From contig NZ_CP047958.1 of assembly GCF_014304815.1 (NCBI RefSeq), positions 1,054,001 through 1,118,000 on the forward strand: DNA of 64,000 nucleotides, given 5' to 3'. This stretch comes from Synechococcus sp. MIT S9220. GTDB taxonomy: Bacteria; Cyanobacteriota; Cyanobacteriia; PCC-6307; Cyanobiaceae. The stretch's first letter is position 1. Each line of letters begins with the position of its first letter. The notes beneath the pieces are model-generated. The model was not told the origin of the DNA, did not search any database, and was given only the letters and a program-made list of their open reading frames with translations. A program made the translations under genes and the position numbers. Positions 25,477 to 34,437 of this stretch are shown piece after piece.

Positions 25477-25986
25477 GTGGGTATTCCTTCGATCGTTAAC
25501 TGGCTTGGGGATGCCATTGATGATGGCGACGTGAATGCAGCACTTTATGTGGCAGAAATCAATCATGATCCAACCTTGATCACGATTGGCTATTGCGCTT
25601 TGGATCAAGTTGATTACTTGCAATCAAGCTCATTTCTTGGCAGGCTTAGATATCTCACTTCTGCTGACCCTGAAATATGTGCTGCGCGCTCATCTCTGTC
25701 GCTCAAAGATTGTTGGTTGGGTGAACAGTTTCTCCTCTTCCAGCTTTCGGACTATCGTCAAAGTCTGTACAAAATTGAGAATGATGCGGTAGAAAACTAT
25801 ATTGAGACTCTAAAGTTACCTGAAACTGGTGCTTCGAGGTTCATTGAGTGGATTGCCGAAACATCGCAGAAAATCTTCTGTCATCCTCAGTCTGGATACA
25901 AGTTGTGCCTCGATACCCTGGTGACAACATCTAGGCAGCGTCAACTTTACGAACAGGTTAAAATGCAATGGATGATTGATACATAA
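25477..25986 (+). CDS. Hypothetical protein
   Basis: 169 residues. Balanced composition: VNWLGDAIDDGDVNAALYVAE, FLGRLRYLTSADPE, ENYIETLKLPETGASRFIEW. No membrane segment. GTG is the only near start, as an in-frame TAG lies 12 codons upstream. Lower GC than the core. Family not known. Confidence 0.6.
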   Translation: MGIPSIVNWLGDAIDDGDVNAALYVAEINHDPTLITIGYCALDQVDYLQSSSFLGRLRYLTSADPEICAARSSLSLKDCWLGEQFLLFQLSDYRQSLYKIENDAVENYIETLKLPETGASRFIEWIAETSQKIFCHPQSGYKLCLDTLVTTSRQRQLYEQVKMQWMIDT

Positions 25987-26041
25987 TAGGCTGATCTATT
26001 GGATATTTAGATCTCGATCTATAGTTGATCAATAATCTTGA

Positions 26042-26512
26042 TCAAATTAGTTCTGGATGGTCTGGATCTCCCTTGAAGGGGCCTTGAACTGCCGAGCTAA
26101 TCCAGCCTCCGTAGAAACCTCCTGGCTGAGCAGTTACTTGTTCACCATTGAGCCAACATCCATCCATCAAACCTGGATAGAGGGCGAACCAACCCGCAAT
26201 GGCTTGAAAAGACTCCGTGGGAGAAGAGTATCGCCAGACAGCACGGTGAATACGATGTTCTCCAACCATGACATCGAAATAATCAGCTACACCTTTCCAT
26301 TCACAAAAGCTACGTCCAGCAGCGGGAATTAACAGCTTTTGGTTGGTGTTAGCAGGTGGAAGGTAGTACGTCGGTGGATGAAAGGTCTCCAGTACTCGCA
26401 TGCATCCAACGCCATCAAAGAGAACGTCTCCACCGACCCGCACCAAAACATGATCAGGGCTGACCTCCAGCCTTGGTGGTCGGGGATAGTCAGCAACTTT
26501 TTCCGTTGTCAT
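26042..26512 (-). CDS. DUF427 domain protein
   Basis: 156 residues. DUF427 hallmarks: HVLVRVGGDVLFDG, VLETFHPPTYYLPP, SFCEWKGVADYFDV and AVWRYSSPTESFQAIAGWFALYP. The family is a small beta-tent fold; biochemical role unknown, sometimes placed with redox or nucleotidyl functions. Divergent from the lipase gene, 50 bp apart. Confidence 0.88.
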   Translation of the reverse strand: MTTEKVADYPRPPRLEVSPDHVLVRVGGDVLFDGVGCMRVLETFHPPTYYLPPANTNQKLLIPAAGRSFCEWKGVADYFDVMVGEHRIHRAVWRYSSPTESFQAIAGWFALYPGLMDGCWLNGEQVTAQPGGFYGGWISSAVQGPFKGDPDHPELI

Positions 26513-26565
26513 TGAATGGCTCTGCTCTGCGGAGATGATGGCGTTGTTTCAGTGTGATCGGAGCT

Positions 26566-27267
26566 ATGGCATCTGTTGATCCACATCAGCCGGTGGTGAT
26601 TCTCGGAGGTTTTCTGATCACCGAGGAGGTTTACCAACCGATGGCTGATTGGCTGATCAAGCAGGGTGTGACCGACGCGAAGGTTGTCCCAGTAAGCCGC
26701 TATGACTGGCTTCTCACGAGCTGGGGCTTCGGTTGGCGACGAGTGTTAGATCGGGTTGATCAGCATGTGCAGCTTCTTCAGTCGACGTCACCCACGGAAC
26801 GTGTGACCTTGATTGGTCATAGCTCCGGGGGGGTGATGCTCAGGCTTTATCTCAGTGATCAACCGTTTCAAGGTCGTACCTATGGCGGTGCATCTCGATG
26901 TGATCGTTTGATCAGCCTGGGTAGTCCGCACCAAGCGATTCGCGCCACTCCTCTCAGGGCCATGGTTGATCGGAGCTGCCCTGGATGCCACGAGCCTGGC
27001 GTTGATTATGTGGCGATCGCTGGTGAGCTCAACCTGAATAGCACGACTGCTTCTGTCTTCAGTCGGCGCAGTGCCAAAGGCAGCTATCGCGGTATTTCCG
27101 GATCTGTTGATGTCAGCGGTGATGGCTTGGTGCCAATCGACTCCGCCTTGCTTTGTGGTGCTCGTCATCTGGTTCAATCGGACACTGCCCATGGCGGACT
27201 GTTTGGCTCCACTACGTATTTCTCTCCTGCAAGGCTCGAGGCTTGGTGGCGGTTTGCTGCAGAGTGA
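26566..27267 (+). CDS. Alpha/beta hydrolase, lipase-like
   Basis: About 233 residues. Nucleophile elbow GHSSGG near residue 86 (TLIGHSSGGVMLRLYL), acidic residue in VSGDGLVPIDSALL and His in DTAHGGLFG complete the triad. VVILGGFLITEEVYQPMADWL at the start is the oxyanion region. Homologues are cytosolic; no signal peptide here. Likely an esterase on an unknown lipid. Start at the fifth-codon ATG. Confidence 0.82.
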   Translation: MASVDPHQPVVILGGFLITEEVYQPMADWLIKQGVTDAKVVPVSRYDWLLTSWGFGWRRVLDRVDQHVQLLQSTSPTERVTLIGHSSGGVMLRLYLSDQPFQGRTYGGASRCDRLISLGSPHQAIRATPLRAMVDRSCPGCHEPGVDYVAIAGELNLNSTTASVFSRRSAKGSYRGISGSVDVSGDGLVPIDSALLCGARHLVQSDTAHGGLFGSTTYFSPARLEAWWRFAAE

Positions 27268-27269
27268 AA

Positions 27270-27875
27270 TTAGTGCAGCTTTTCGGGATGGGGTTTGGGC
27301 TGTCGACCGTCAATCCGCCAATAACCAAACCAGTCCGGCGTGAGTTCTGCCTCAGGTCTGCCTGGTTCCGCCTTCAGATGGATTTGCCAGTCTTCGACAT
27401 TGAAGATGGGTAAGCAGTTATCAACCGTGCCAAAGCGCTCGAGGCTGTGCAGGTCATCTTTATGGACTTGTAAAGCACTGCCAAGCCATCGCCGACGTGC
27501 ACGTGCTTTGGCTGCTTGCTTGCTGGGAGCCACTACAAGGCCGAATTGATGCAACTCCTGCAGTGAATCTCGGTCGTAACCACCGAGATTGATGAACCAC
27601 AGTTGATCCTTCATTGCTGTTGAGGACGCCTCAAGATGCCCTTTGCTGTCCTCTCGCTGTTTGATCAGCTCAATGGCGTAGCCATCCACATATTGAATGG
27701 CCTTGTAGCTGTCGATGTGAAGGCCACTCTGTAGCCCAAACCATTGTTGCCTCAGGGTCGGGATCGTGTCTTCAATGCTTGTTCCCACCACCCAGCGCAC
27801 GTCATGCAATTCGATGTGGCTGGTCGCGGTACGTCCGCCCAAAACGACGAGAAACAAGTTTGGGTTGGTGCTCAT
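27270..27875 (-). CDS. DUF1543 domain protein
   Basis: 201 residues. The opening LFLVVLGGRTATSHIELHDVRWVVG is the DUF1543 signature and a second similar half, LWFINLGGYDRDSLQELHQFGLVVA, follows, so the protein holds two copies of the fold. Function unknown. It converges with the lipase gene 2 bp away. Confidence 0.85.
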   Translation of the reverse strand: MSTNPNLFLVVLGGRTATSHIELHDVRWVVGTSIEDTIPTLRQQWFGLQSGLHIDSYKAIQYVDGYAIELIKQREDSKGHLEASSTAMKDQLWFINLGGYDRDSLQELHQFGLVVAPSKQAAKARARRRWLGSALQVHKDDLHSLERFGTVDNCLPIFNVEDWQIHLKAEPGRPEAELTPDWFGYWRIDGRQPKPHPEKLH

Positions 27876-27931
27876 TGCTTCATGCTGATGCGTTCAGTCA
27901 TGCTTTTGAAATCAGCAATCGGCTGATCGTC

Positions 27932-29065
27932 ATGGTTGGGTCCCTTCCGCATATGTCACTGGTTCTGGTTCTAGGACTGACAGGTCTCGGCTGGTGGCTC
28001 GCTCAGGTGAACAGCTTGGCTCGCAAGTTCGGGTCGACCATGGTGATCCTGATCCTTGGTCTGTTGCTGGCCAATGTGACCAGCTGGACTCCAGAACCAT
28101 CCGCTGCGTCGTGGGTGAACGGACCGTTGACCTCTTTCGCCATTGCAGAACTGTTGCTGGCGGTTGAGCTCCGCAGCGTGCTGCCTGATGCACGTCGCTT
28201 GTTGTTGCCTTTCATCGCAGCTGTAGCTGGAACTTTGGTGGCTGTTTTGTTGGTTGGTCTATTGCTATCAGGATGGCTTGGACAGTCTTGGATTTCACTG
28301 GCAGGTCTGTTGAGTGCCACGTTCACCGGCGGCAGTTTGAACTTCGTTTCCGTTGCCAGAAGTCTTGAAATACCTCCTTCTCTACTGTTGATTGCCACGG
28401 CGGCAGATCACGTTGCATTCACGGCATGGTTTGTCGTCAGCTTGCTGATCGGCCGTGGTGGTCGGCAGCACAGAGCGACTGACACTCCAGTGCTGAAGAG
28501 TTCAGCTTCAACCCCAACCAACGCGTTTGTGATGCCTTCATTGCGAGAGGTGTTGCTCGGCCTTCTCTGGGGGGGTGCGGTTTTGTTGATCTCCGACCGT
28601 ATGGGGGGGGGCTTGCGTTTGTTGGGGATTGATGTCCCATCAATCCTGGTGCTGACAACGGTCGCGTTGATTGCTGCCCAGTTACCCCGATCGGATTCTC
28701 GGAGTGCTTGCTACGGGCTTGGTCTGGTCTTGATCCAACCCTTTTTCGCTGTGATCGGACTCAGTTCAAGTCTTGGAGATCTCTTTGGTGATGGCCTGCC
28801 AGTGCTGCTCTACGCAGGACTGGTGGTTTTTGTTCAGGCCATTGTTGTGCTTCAAGCACGACGCTGGTTTCGCTGGCCTTTGGCTGAATGTCTGGTTGCC
28901 TCTCAGGCTGCAGTGGGTGGGCCAAGCACTGCTCTGGCTCTCGCAGGAAGCCTTGAGAGACCCAATCTCGTTTTGCCGTCAGTCGCAATCGGGCTCCTGG
29001 GATATTTGCTTGGTACTTACGTCGGTCTGGCGGTGTCAGCCTCGCTCAATGGGCTGATTGCCTGA
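27932..29065 (+). CDS. DUF819-family membrane transporter
   Basis: About 377 residues, ten or more membrane helices, no extramembrane domain. LVLGLTGLGWWLAQ, MVILILGLLLANVTSW, FIAAVAGTLVAVLLVGLLL and LSATFTGGSLNFVSVARSL fit the DUF819 (YjcL-like) family, distantly related to Na-coupled carriers. Start at ATG 27932 or 27953. Two G-runs (seven near 28569, nine at 28603-28611) lie in the coding strand. Confidence 0.8.
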   Translation: MVGSLPHMSLVLVLGLTGLGWWLAQVNSLARKFGSTMVILILGLLLANVTSWTPEPSAASWVNGPLTSFAIAELLLAVELRSVLPDARRLLLPFIAAVAGTLVAVLLVGLLLSGWLGQSWISLAGLLSATFTGGSLNFVSVARSLEIPPSLLLIATAADHVAFTAWFVVSLLIGRGGRQHRATDTPVLKSSASTPTNAFVMPSLREVLLGLLWGGAVLLISDRMGGGLRLLGIDVPSILVLTTVALIAAQLPRSDSRSACYGLGLVLIQPFFAVIGLSSSLGDLFGDGLPVLLYAGLVVFVQAIVVLQARRWFRWPLAECLVASQAAVGGPSTALALAGSLERPNLVLPSVAIGLLGYLLGTYVGLAVSASLNGLIA

Positions 29066-29120
29066 GAGAGGACAGATCTTCACCTCATGGCCTTAGAGTC
29101 CATCGACTCATCGAGCATTA

Positions 29121-29354
29121 ATGGCCTGGGAATACACACAGCTTCGCTTTGTTCCCCGTGGCAAGAGCTGGACTGGAGAAATTGAGGAGCTCTGGCTGGA
29201 TGATAAGCCGTTGATCTCCAGAAACCACCCTCAGCAGGTGAGCCTGGTGGAGCTGATGAATGAACTCGGTGCTCAAGGCTGGGAACTGGTCACCTATGCC
29301 CAACCTTTCACCGGCTATCACGGTGGCTGCTACACCTTCAAGCGCCAACGCTGA
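29121..29354 (+). CDS. DUF4177-like small protein
   Basis: 77 residues. WEYTQLRFVPRGKSW and LMNELGAQGWELVTYAQPF match the DUF4177 pattern of two strands, a helix and a GWELV strand. Cytosolic, function unknown. Confidence 0.75.
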   Translation: MAWEYTQLRFVPRGKSWTGEIEELWLDDKPLISRNHPQQVSLVELMNELGAQGWELVTYAQPFTGYHGGCYTFKRQR

Positions 29355-29401
29355 AGCTCGTTCGGGTGTCCGCAAGTCACTTCACGACGTCCAATCTGGA
29401 C

Positions 29402-29707
29402 CTAATTGACGTCAAACCTCTCCATGGCCAATTGATGCAAGACCGATAGCTCCGCTAAAGCATCTAATTTTTTTTGCGCTTGGCTGAGCATTGCTCTGCC
29501 ATGTGGGGCACAGGCATCGATCAAGGCAACTCCTTCTGAGGCTTCTGCCTTGATGCGTTCCATACAAAGCTCGAGTTGTAAGTTGAGTGGTTTGTTTTGA
29601 TCACTCTGCAGATAGGCGGGTCCAGCAAGAACTGATACGAGTTTCAGAATGGCTCGGCGGGTGTCTGCTGAGCTGACTGTCATGGCACTCAAAGACTTCT
29701 TTGCCAT
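29402..29707 (-). CDS. Small helical hypothetical protein
   Basis: 101 residues from the ATG giving MAKKSLSAMTVSSADTRRAI. Almost all helix: LKLVSVLAGPAYLQSDQN, CMERIKAEASEGVALIDA, LSQAQKKLDALAELSVLHQL. No known motif. Could form a coiled-coil oligomer. Confidence 0.55.
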   Translation of the reverse strand: MAKKSLSAMTVSSADTRRAILKLVSVLAGPAYLQSDQNKPLNLQLELCMERIKAEASEGVALIDACAPHGRAMLSQAQKKLDALAELSVLHQLAMERFDVN

Positions 29708-29907
29708 TCTGACGCAATCCAAGGGCTTATTGCATCAGATTCGTATTCGGCGTAGTACTTGCTTCCTAATCTGATCAGCCATGCCTGGTAAAAACCTTGG
29801 AAGGATATTTTTACGACAGGAAGTCACACCTTCTTGAACGATGATGAGTGAACCTACTCTCGATTGGGCTGCAGGCTTAAAGTACATGTATTAGATCATT
29901 GCCTGAA

Positions 29908-30228
29908 ATGCAGATCCGAGACCTCAATAAACAAATTGCTTTGTTTGTTACAGAGAAGGTAGGCACAATGACCTGTGCTTACTTCTTTGCCTTGCTAGCA
30001 CTGATCTCATTACCAGAAGCCCTGTCGTCAGAAGATCCTTTGGAAATTGTTTCTTGGATCGCTGAGACATTCCTGCAGTTGGTCTTGCTTTCGATCATTA
30101 TTGTTGGTCAGAATATTCAAGGTGATATTGCCGAGCAGCAGGCTCAGACTGATCGAGAGACTTTGGCGGCCATCAAAAAGCTGGCAGAAGAAATCCATGT
30201 TGTTGCTACGCAATCTCAAACAAACTGA
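29908..30228 (+). CDS. Two-helix membrane protein, DUF1003-like layout
   Basis: 106 residues. Two membrane helices (MTCAYFFALLALISL and FLQLVLLSIIIVGQNI) preceded by LNKQIALFVTEKVG and followed by a polar helix with Gln/Asp (EQQAQTDRETLAAIKKLAEE). This is the layout of DUF1003 proteins in short form. ATG preferred to the TTG three codons upstream. Confidence 0.6.
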   Translation: MQIRDLNKQIALFVTEKVGTMTCAYFFALLALISLPEALSSEDPLEIVSWIAETFLQLVLLSIIIVGQNIQGDIAEQQAQTDRETLAAIKKLAEEIHVVATQSQTN

Positions 30229-30253
30229 TTCTCTTTTCATTGTTCCTTATTCT

Positions 30254-30433
30254 TTATCTCAGCATCTCAATGATATTGCCTGCTGGATCGAGCACGCGGA
30301 CAGATCGATTGATCTGCTTGCTAAGAGATTTTGCCCATTTGAGTGCCTCCTCCATCTCAATAGTAGATCCATGCAAATGCCATTCCTGAAATGGATTTAA
30401 CTCTTCGACTCGGTAGGGTTGCAGTTCTTTCAT
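30254..30433 (-). CDS. Small hypothetical protein
   Basis: 59 residues: MKELQPYRVEELNPFQEWHL then EMEEALKWAKSLSKQINRSV and RVLDPAGNIIEML. Its ATG overlaps the stop of a reading frame upstream as ATGA, so the two were probably translated together. Not recognised. Confidence 0.5.
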   Translation of the reverse strand: MKELQPYRVEELNPFQEWHLHGSTIEMEEALKWAKSLSKQINRSVRVLDPAGNIIEMLR

Positions 30434-30672
30434 TCCCAAACCAAGGCTGTCTTGTTAAGTTTATGATCAATTCCTATTGTCTCAGCCCTTTTGGCCATTT
30501 GAAAGATGTGTTTATCGTTTAAACGCATTCTTAGTTGAAGAAACCACTGGCTGATAACAGCTGAACTTCCAGTGACCAGCCAAACAGGAATGATAAAACG
30601 ACCGAAAAAGCCAGGTAAAAATATTGGTTGCTTAGAGGGAAATAGGGTGCCTTGCGTCTGCTCACATTGCTT
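30430..30672 (-). pseudogene. Reading frame without a start codon, coupled to next gene
   Basis: An 80-codon frame between stops with strong protein character (FLPGFFGRFIIPVWLVTG, SSAVISQWFLQLRMRLND, MAKRAETIGIDHK) but no ATG, GTG or TTG before its 49th codon. The neighbouring frame begins with a GTG near 30664 (VSRRKAPYFPLSNQ). The likely reading is one gene (about 75-80 residues) with a single-base shift near 30625. Its stop overlaps the downstream ATG. Confidence 0.4.
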
Positions 30673-30938
30673 CTACTGCAGTCTTCAACCTAAGAGTTAA
30701 CGACTTGGCTTGAGATGATAATTTGGTTAAAACTGTTGTCGACACGAAGCTCATTTGTAACTCAGCGATCAAATGCTACGAGCCTCTCAGGCTGTCTGGT
30801 TACATATAGCATTTATTGGTGATCGGTAATTGGAAAGTGAGGCTGTTGTTACACATGTAAAGCAATTATAACCTCTTTTCATCAATTGGAATACACCAGG
30901 CCTTGCCACTCTGTTGTGATGACTTGATCACTATATTC
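30673..30938. other. Intergenic, AT-rich
   Basis: No gene or structure recognised. Confidence 0.4.
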
Positions 30939-31205
30939 TCATAACGGGTGATCAAATGGGTGTGGGTGATCAGGAAGGCTGACTTTGTAAAGAGTATCTT
31001 CGACTGGTTTCCACTGAACGAGATGAAGAGGATTGATTTTATGTTTGTCTATACAATCCCAGACGTCGTTTCCAGACAATGTCGCCTCTGACCAGTGATC
31101 TCCTTGGCTGATCATCTGTTCCCTCACATAGTCTTTCCACTTTCCCCAGGTAACTTCAGGATAGCTTGCGATGAACTCATCAAGAATCACAATGTGAAAA
31201 TCCAT
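30939..31205 (-). CDS. Small hypothetical protein
   Basis: 88 residues with a good ribosome site (AAGGAG, six bases before ATG). MDFHIVILDEFIASYPEVTW, KDYVREQMISQGDHWSEATL, LHLVQWKPVEDTLYKVSLPD. Cytosolic, one Cys, no known family. Confidence 0.6.
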   Translation of the reverse strand: MDFHIVILDEFIASYPEVTWGKWKDYVREQMISQGDHWSEATLSGNDVWDCIDKHKINPLHLVQWKPVEDTLYKVSLPDHPHPFDHPL

Positions 31206-31399
31206 AGTTGACTCCTTGAATTCATTAGTAATTCACTTAAAGTATTATACTTGTTGGCCGATCTGCTGTGTGATGACGGTGGTTGCTAAGACATGGCCGT
31301 TGAGTTTCATCTCTGCAGCAGAGTATCGAGGATCGAAGGATCCCCGCTTTATCAGTGGATCGGGTCTGCCGATACTGCCTAGCTCCTCTGGTTAGTTCA

Positions 31400-31669
31400 T
31401 TATTCTGTATAGGCTGTGATGACAGTGCTTTCGATGATATGTCCAGCTCCCCGGATCATCTCTTTGTTTTCTTCAAAGATCTTTTGTGCCACCCCAATGG
31501 GTGCTTGTTGAATCGCACAGACCTTCGATGCGTCGTCCTTGGAAACTCCTCTAAACAGTGTTTTGATTCCTACTGATGCATGCATTTGGGTGACGTCATC
31601 GCTGTCATAGATTTTGGCCCACTCTGAGAATGGAACGCTCAGGTTGAATGTCCAGATCGTGGTTTCCAT
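31400..31669 (-). CDS. DUF3764 family protein
   Basis: 89 residues from the ATG giving METTIWTFNLSVPFSEWAKI. The pattern FDSDE/YDSDD, TLFRGVSKDDASKVCAIQQA, GVAQKIFEENKEMI and GHIIESTVITAY is that of DUF3764, a ferredoxin-like small family common in marine cyanobacteria. Function unknown. Confidence 0.75.
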   Translation of the reverse strand: METTIWTFNLSVPFSEWAKIYDSDDVTQMHASVGIKTLFRGVSKDDASKVCAIQQAPIGVAQKIFEENKEMIRGAGHIIESTVITAYTE

Positions 31670-31938
31670 GATTTTGAGCTCCAATATTTTTGATTCTTGC
31701 ACTTAATCCTTGATTTGTACAGCAATCTATGTGACAGTCTATTTGCTCTTGCCGACACGTTTTGCTCCAGTACTTTCAGAACTATTTACTGAGGTACGGG
31801 CTCATTTGAAGTGAAGAATGATCTGTTGAGATGCATTAATCCTCCACTCTTGTTCGTTCAGGTTAAGTCGAGAGTGCATGAGACAGAAATAACTAATTTA
31901 AATGTCATGATTTGGTCGTCTCCTGTTCGAAAGATGGG

Positions 31939-34437
31939 TTAGAACCCTTCCTGGTTCAGTGCTTCCCGTTGCATCCTCTGAATCCGCTCTAGGACGGATT
32001 CATTACTCATGCGGTTGTTCAGTCTTTCCACCAGTAGTGGAAAGGCGAGAGGTGTTGGTCGAGGCGTAGGGCAGTGCAGTGTTTCTCCACGTTGCATTCT
32101 TTTCAGTGCACTACGTAGGCGTGGCAGTTCAAGTTGCTCCTGTAGCACTTCTTGTTGCGCTTGTTTTAGGAGAAGATTGCCTGGTTCATGTTTGTTGAAC
32201 ACCTCCCACAGCAATGAACCGCTGATCTGGAGCTGTCCCGCGCTTTTGTTCTTTCCTGGGAATCCTTGGACAAGCAGCCCGGCAACCTGGGCGATGCTGC
32301 GAAATCGTCGTCGACAGAGTTCGGAGAGATTGAGAGCTTGCTCAAGATCAGTTTCCAGATTGCTGTCATCGAGCAGATCATCCAGATGTTCTTCCAGCAG
32401 GTCATCCATGGGGTATCCCTTTGGTGCCAGCAGTTCAAATCCGTAGTCGTTGACTGAAACCGTGATTGTGCCGCGATGCTGCCTTGTGAGTCGTGTTGCC
32501 CAGAGGAAACCCAGACCCTCATGCACAAAGCGACCCTCAAACGGGTACGCATACAAATGCATTCCTTCCCGGGTTCGACAGGTTTCAATCAGCAGTTGAT
32601 CACTCGATGGCAAGGTCGACAGATCCATCTGACGTTCAAACAGTGGTTCCAATGCTTTGAGCTCAGCGTTGTCCAGTTCTCCACGTCCGGCGCGCGCCAC
32701 TTCTTCACGCAGGTGATGGGTTAACAGATCGGACAGCGACATCTGTCCTCCAGCCCAGGCTGGAACTGCAGTGCTTTTTCTGGTTGTAGTTTTCACGTAG
32801 GCCGTCATGTCGCGAAGCCTCACGAATTCCAGCTGACGTCCTGCAAAAAAGAACACGTCTTTCTGTTTGAGTTGGCTGATGAAGTTTTCTTCGACGTGTC
32901 CCAGAACAGATCCCCGCACGAAACGCACTCGGATCGCTGGAGCTGATGTGATCGTGCCGATGTTCAATCGATGCAGTCTGGCGATTGCGTTGTCACGCAC
33001 CACAAAACGTCCGTCATCTGTGCTGTCCAGTTTTCTGTAGCGGGAGTATGCACCGAGGCAATCCCCTCCATGCTCAAGAAAGCGCAAACACCAATCCCAA
33101 CGCCCCTGTTCGAGTGTTCTGTAGGTGCTCGTGCTGCGAATGGACTCGAGAGTTTCGACAGGTCTGAACCCGGGCCCGCAAGCCAGTGTCGTGAGGTGTT
33201 GCAGCAGCACGTCGAGAGGTTGGTTGGGGGGGCGTCGTTCTTCCACCATTCCGTTCTCCAAGCCTCGGCGAACGGCACTCAGTTCGAGTAATTCCAGGGC
33301 ATTGGTGGGCATGAACAGCACCTTGGATGTTCCGCCGGGTAAGTGTGCTGAGCGTCCTGCGCGTTGCAGCAGTCGTGCCAGATTTTTCGGTGATCCGATC
33401 TGAACAACTCGCTCCACAGGTTGAAAGTCCACTCCAAGATCGAGCGAGCTTGTGCAGACCACCCAGAGCATCGACCCCGCTTTTACAGCAGCTTCAATGG
33501 CCTCTCTTTCACTGCGATCAAGAGCGCTGTGATGCAGTGCCAGTAAGCCCTCCATTTCTGGGCAGGCGTAGCGCAGGCATTGAAACCAGCGTTCAGCCTG
33601 GTTGCGCGTGTTGGTGAACAACAGCGTGCTGGTGCAGGGTTCGAGCTGCCCGATGAGATCTTCGTATCGCCTCAGCCCGAGGTGACCACCCCAAGGGAAT
33701 CCATCAATACTGTCGGGAACGATGCTCGTGACATCGAGTCCTCGCTTGGGAGCTCCCGTGATCAAGCACGGCTCACACCCCTCGCCAAGGGCATGCCGAG
33801 CTGATTCTTCAAGATTCCCGATCGTTGCGCTGATCGCCCATGTTTGGAGTTGTGGGCGCTGTTGCCGTAACCAGCTGAGAGCGAGCTCCGCCTGGATACC
33901 GCGTTTGCTTCCGATCAGCTCATGCCATTCATCAAGAACGACGGTGTCAAGCGTCTTGAACAGTGCTTCGCAATGGCGACTCGCCAGCAGAACGCACAAT
34001 GATTCCGGCGTGGTGATCAGAATTTCAGGAGGTTTTTTGATCTGGCGACTCCTTTCAGCACTTGGGGTATCTCCATTGCGGATCCCAACCCGCAGGGGCC
34101 AGCCCATCGCATCAATCGGTTGCTGTAGCGCCACGGCTAAGTCACGGCCTAACGCCCTGAGTGGCGTGATGTAGAGCAGGCGGATCCCTGCTTGCTCATT
34201 AGCTGCCGCCAGCATCTGCGCGATCGGTCCCATCACCGCGGCGTAAGTTTTTCCTGACCCGGTAGGGACCTGGATCAGACCACTCAAACCCTGCAGGTGT
34301 GCTTCCCATGTCCGCTTCTGAAAGGGAAGCGGCGACCATCCCTGATGTTGAAACCAGTCGTTGATCGGCGAGAGAATCCTCTGCGGATCAGCGTCGCACT
34401 CAGGGCGAGCGCGCTGGTTGTGAGACGTCTGTTTCAC
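31939..34437 (-). CDS. Ligase-associated DEXH-box helicase (Lhr-like)
   Basis: 832 residues, superfamily-2 helicase of TIGR04121. Walker A is VPTGSGKT (residues ~62-69), motif II DEWHELIGSKRG, motif III AISATIG, motif VI QRAGRSAHLPGG; the ~350-residue C-terminal part is the Lhr-type winged-helix and barrel region. Known members work with ATP-dependent ligase in DNA repair. Its GTG overlaps the ligase stop by 4 bp (GTGA), so it is translated from the same message. Confidence 0.93.
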   Translation of the reverse strand: MKQTSHNQRARPECDADPQRILSPINDWFQHQGWSPLPFQKRTWEAHLQGLSGLIQVPTGSGKTYAAVMGPIAQMLAAANEQAGIRLLYITPLRALGRDLAVALQQPIDAMGWPLRVGIRNGDTPSAERSRQIKKPPEILITTPESLCVLLASRHCEALFKTLDTVVLDEWHELIGSKRGIQAELALSWLRQQRPQLQTWAISATIGNLEESARHALGEGCEPCLITGAPKRGLDVTSIVPDSIDGFPWGGHLGLRRYEDLIGQLEPCTSTLLFTNTRNQAERWFQCLRYACPEMEGLLALHHSALDRSEREAIEAAVKAGSMLWVVCTSSLDLGVDFQPVERVVQIGSPKNLARLLQRAGRSAHLPGGTSKVLFMPTNALELLELSAVRRGLENGMVEERRPPNQPLDVLLQHLTTLACGPGFRPVETLESIRSTSTYRTLEQGRWDWCLRFLEHGGDCLGAYSRYRKLDSTDDGRFVVRDNAIARLHRLNIGTITSAPAIRVRFVRGSVLGHVEENFISQLKQKDVFFFAGRQLEFVRLRDMTAYVKTTTRKSTAVPAWAGGQMSLSDLLTHHLREEVARAGRGELDNAELKALEPLFERQMDLSTLPSSDQLLIETCRTREGMHLYAYPFEGRFVHEGLGFLWATRLTRQHRGTITVSVNDYGFELLAPKGYPMDDLLEEHLDDLLDDSNLETDLEQALNLSELCRRRFRSIAQVAGLLVQGFPGKNKSAGQLQISGSLLWEVFNKHEPGNLLLKQAQQEVLQEQLELPRLRSALKRMQRGETLHCPTPRPTPLAFPLLVERLNNRMSNESVLERIQRMQREALNQEGF

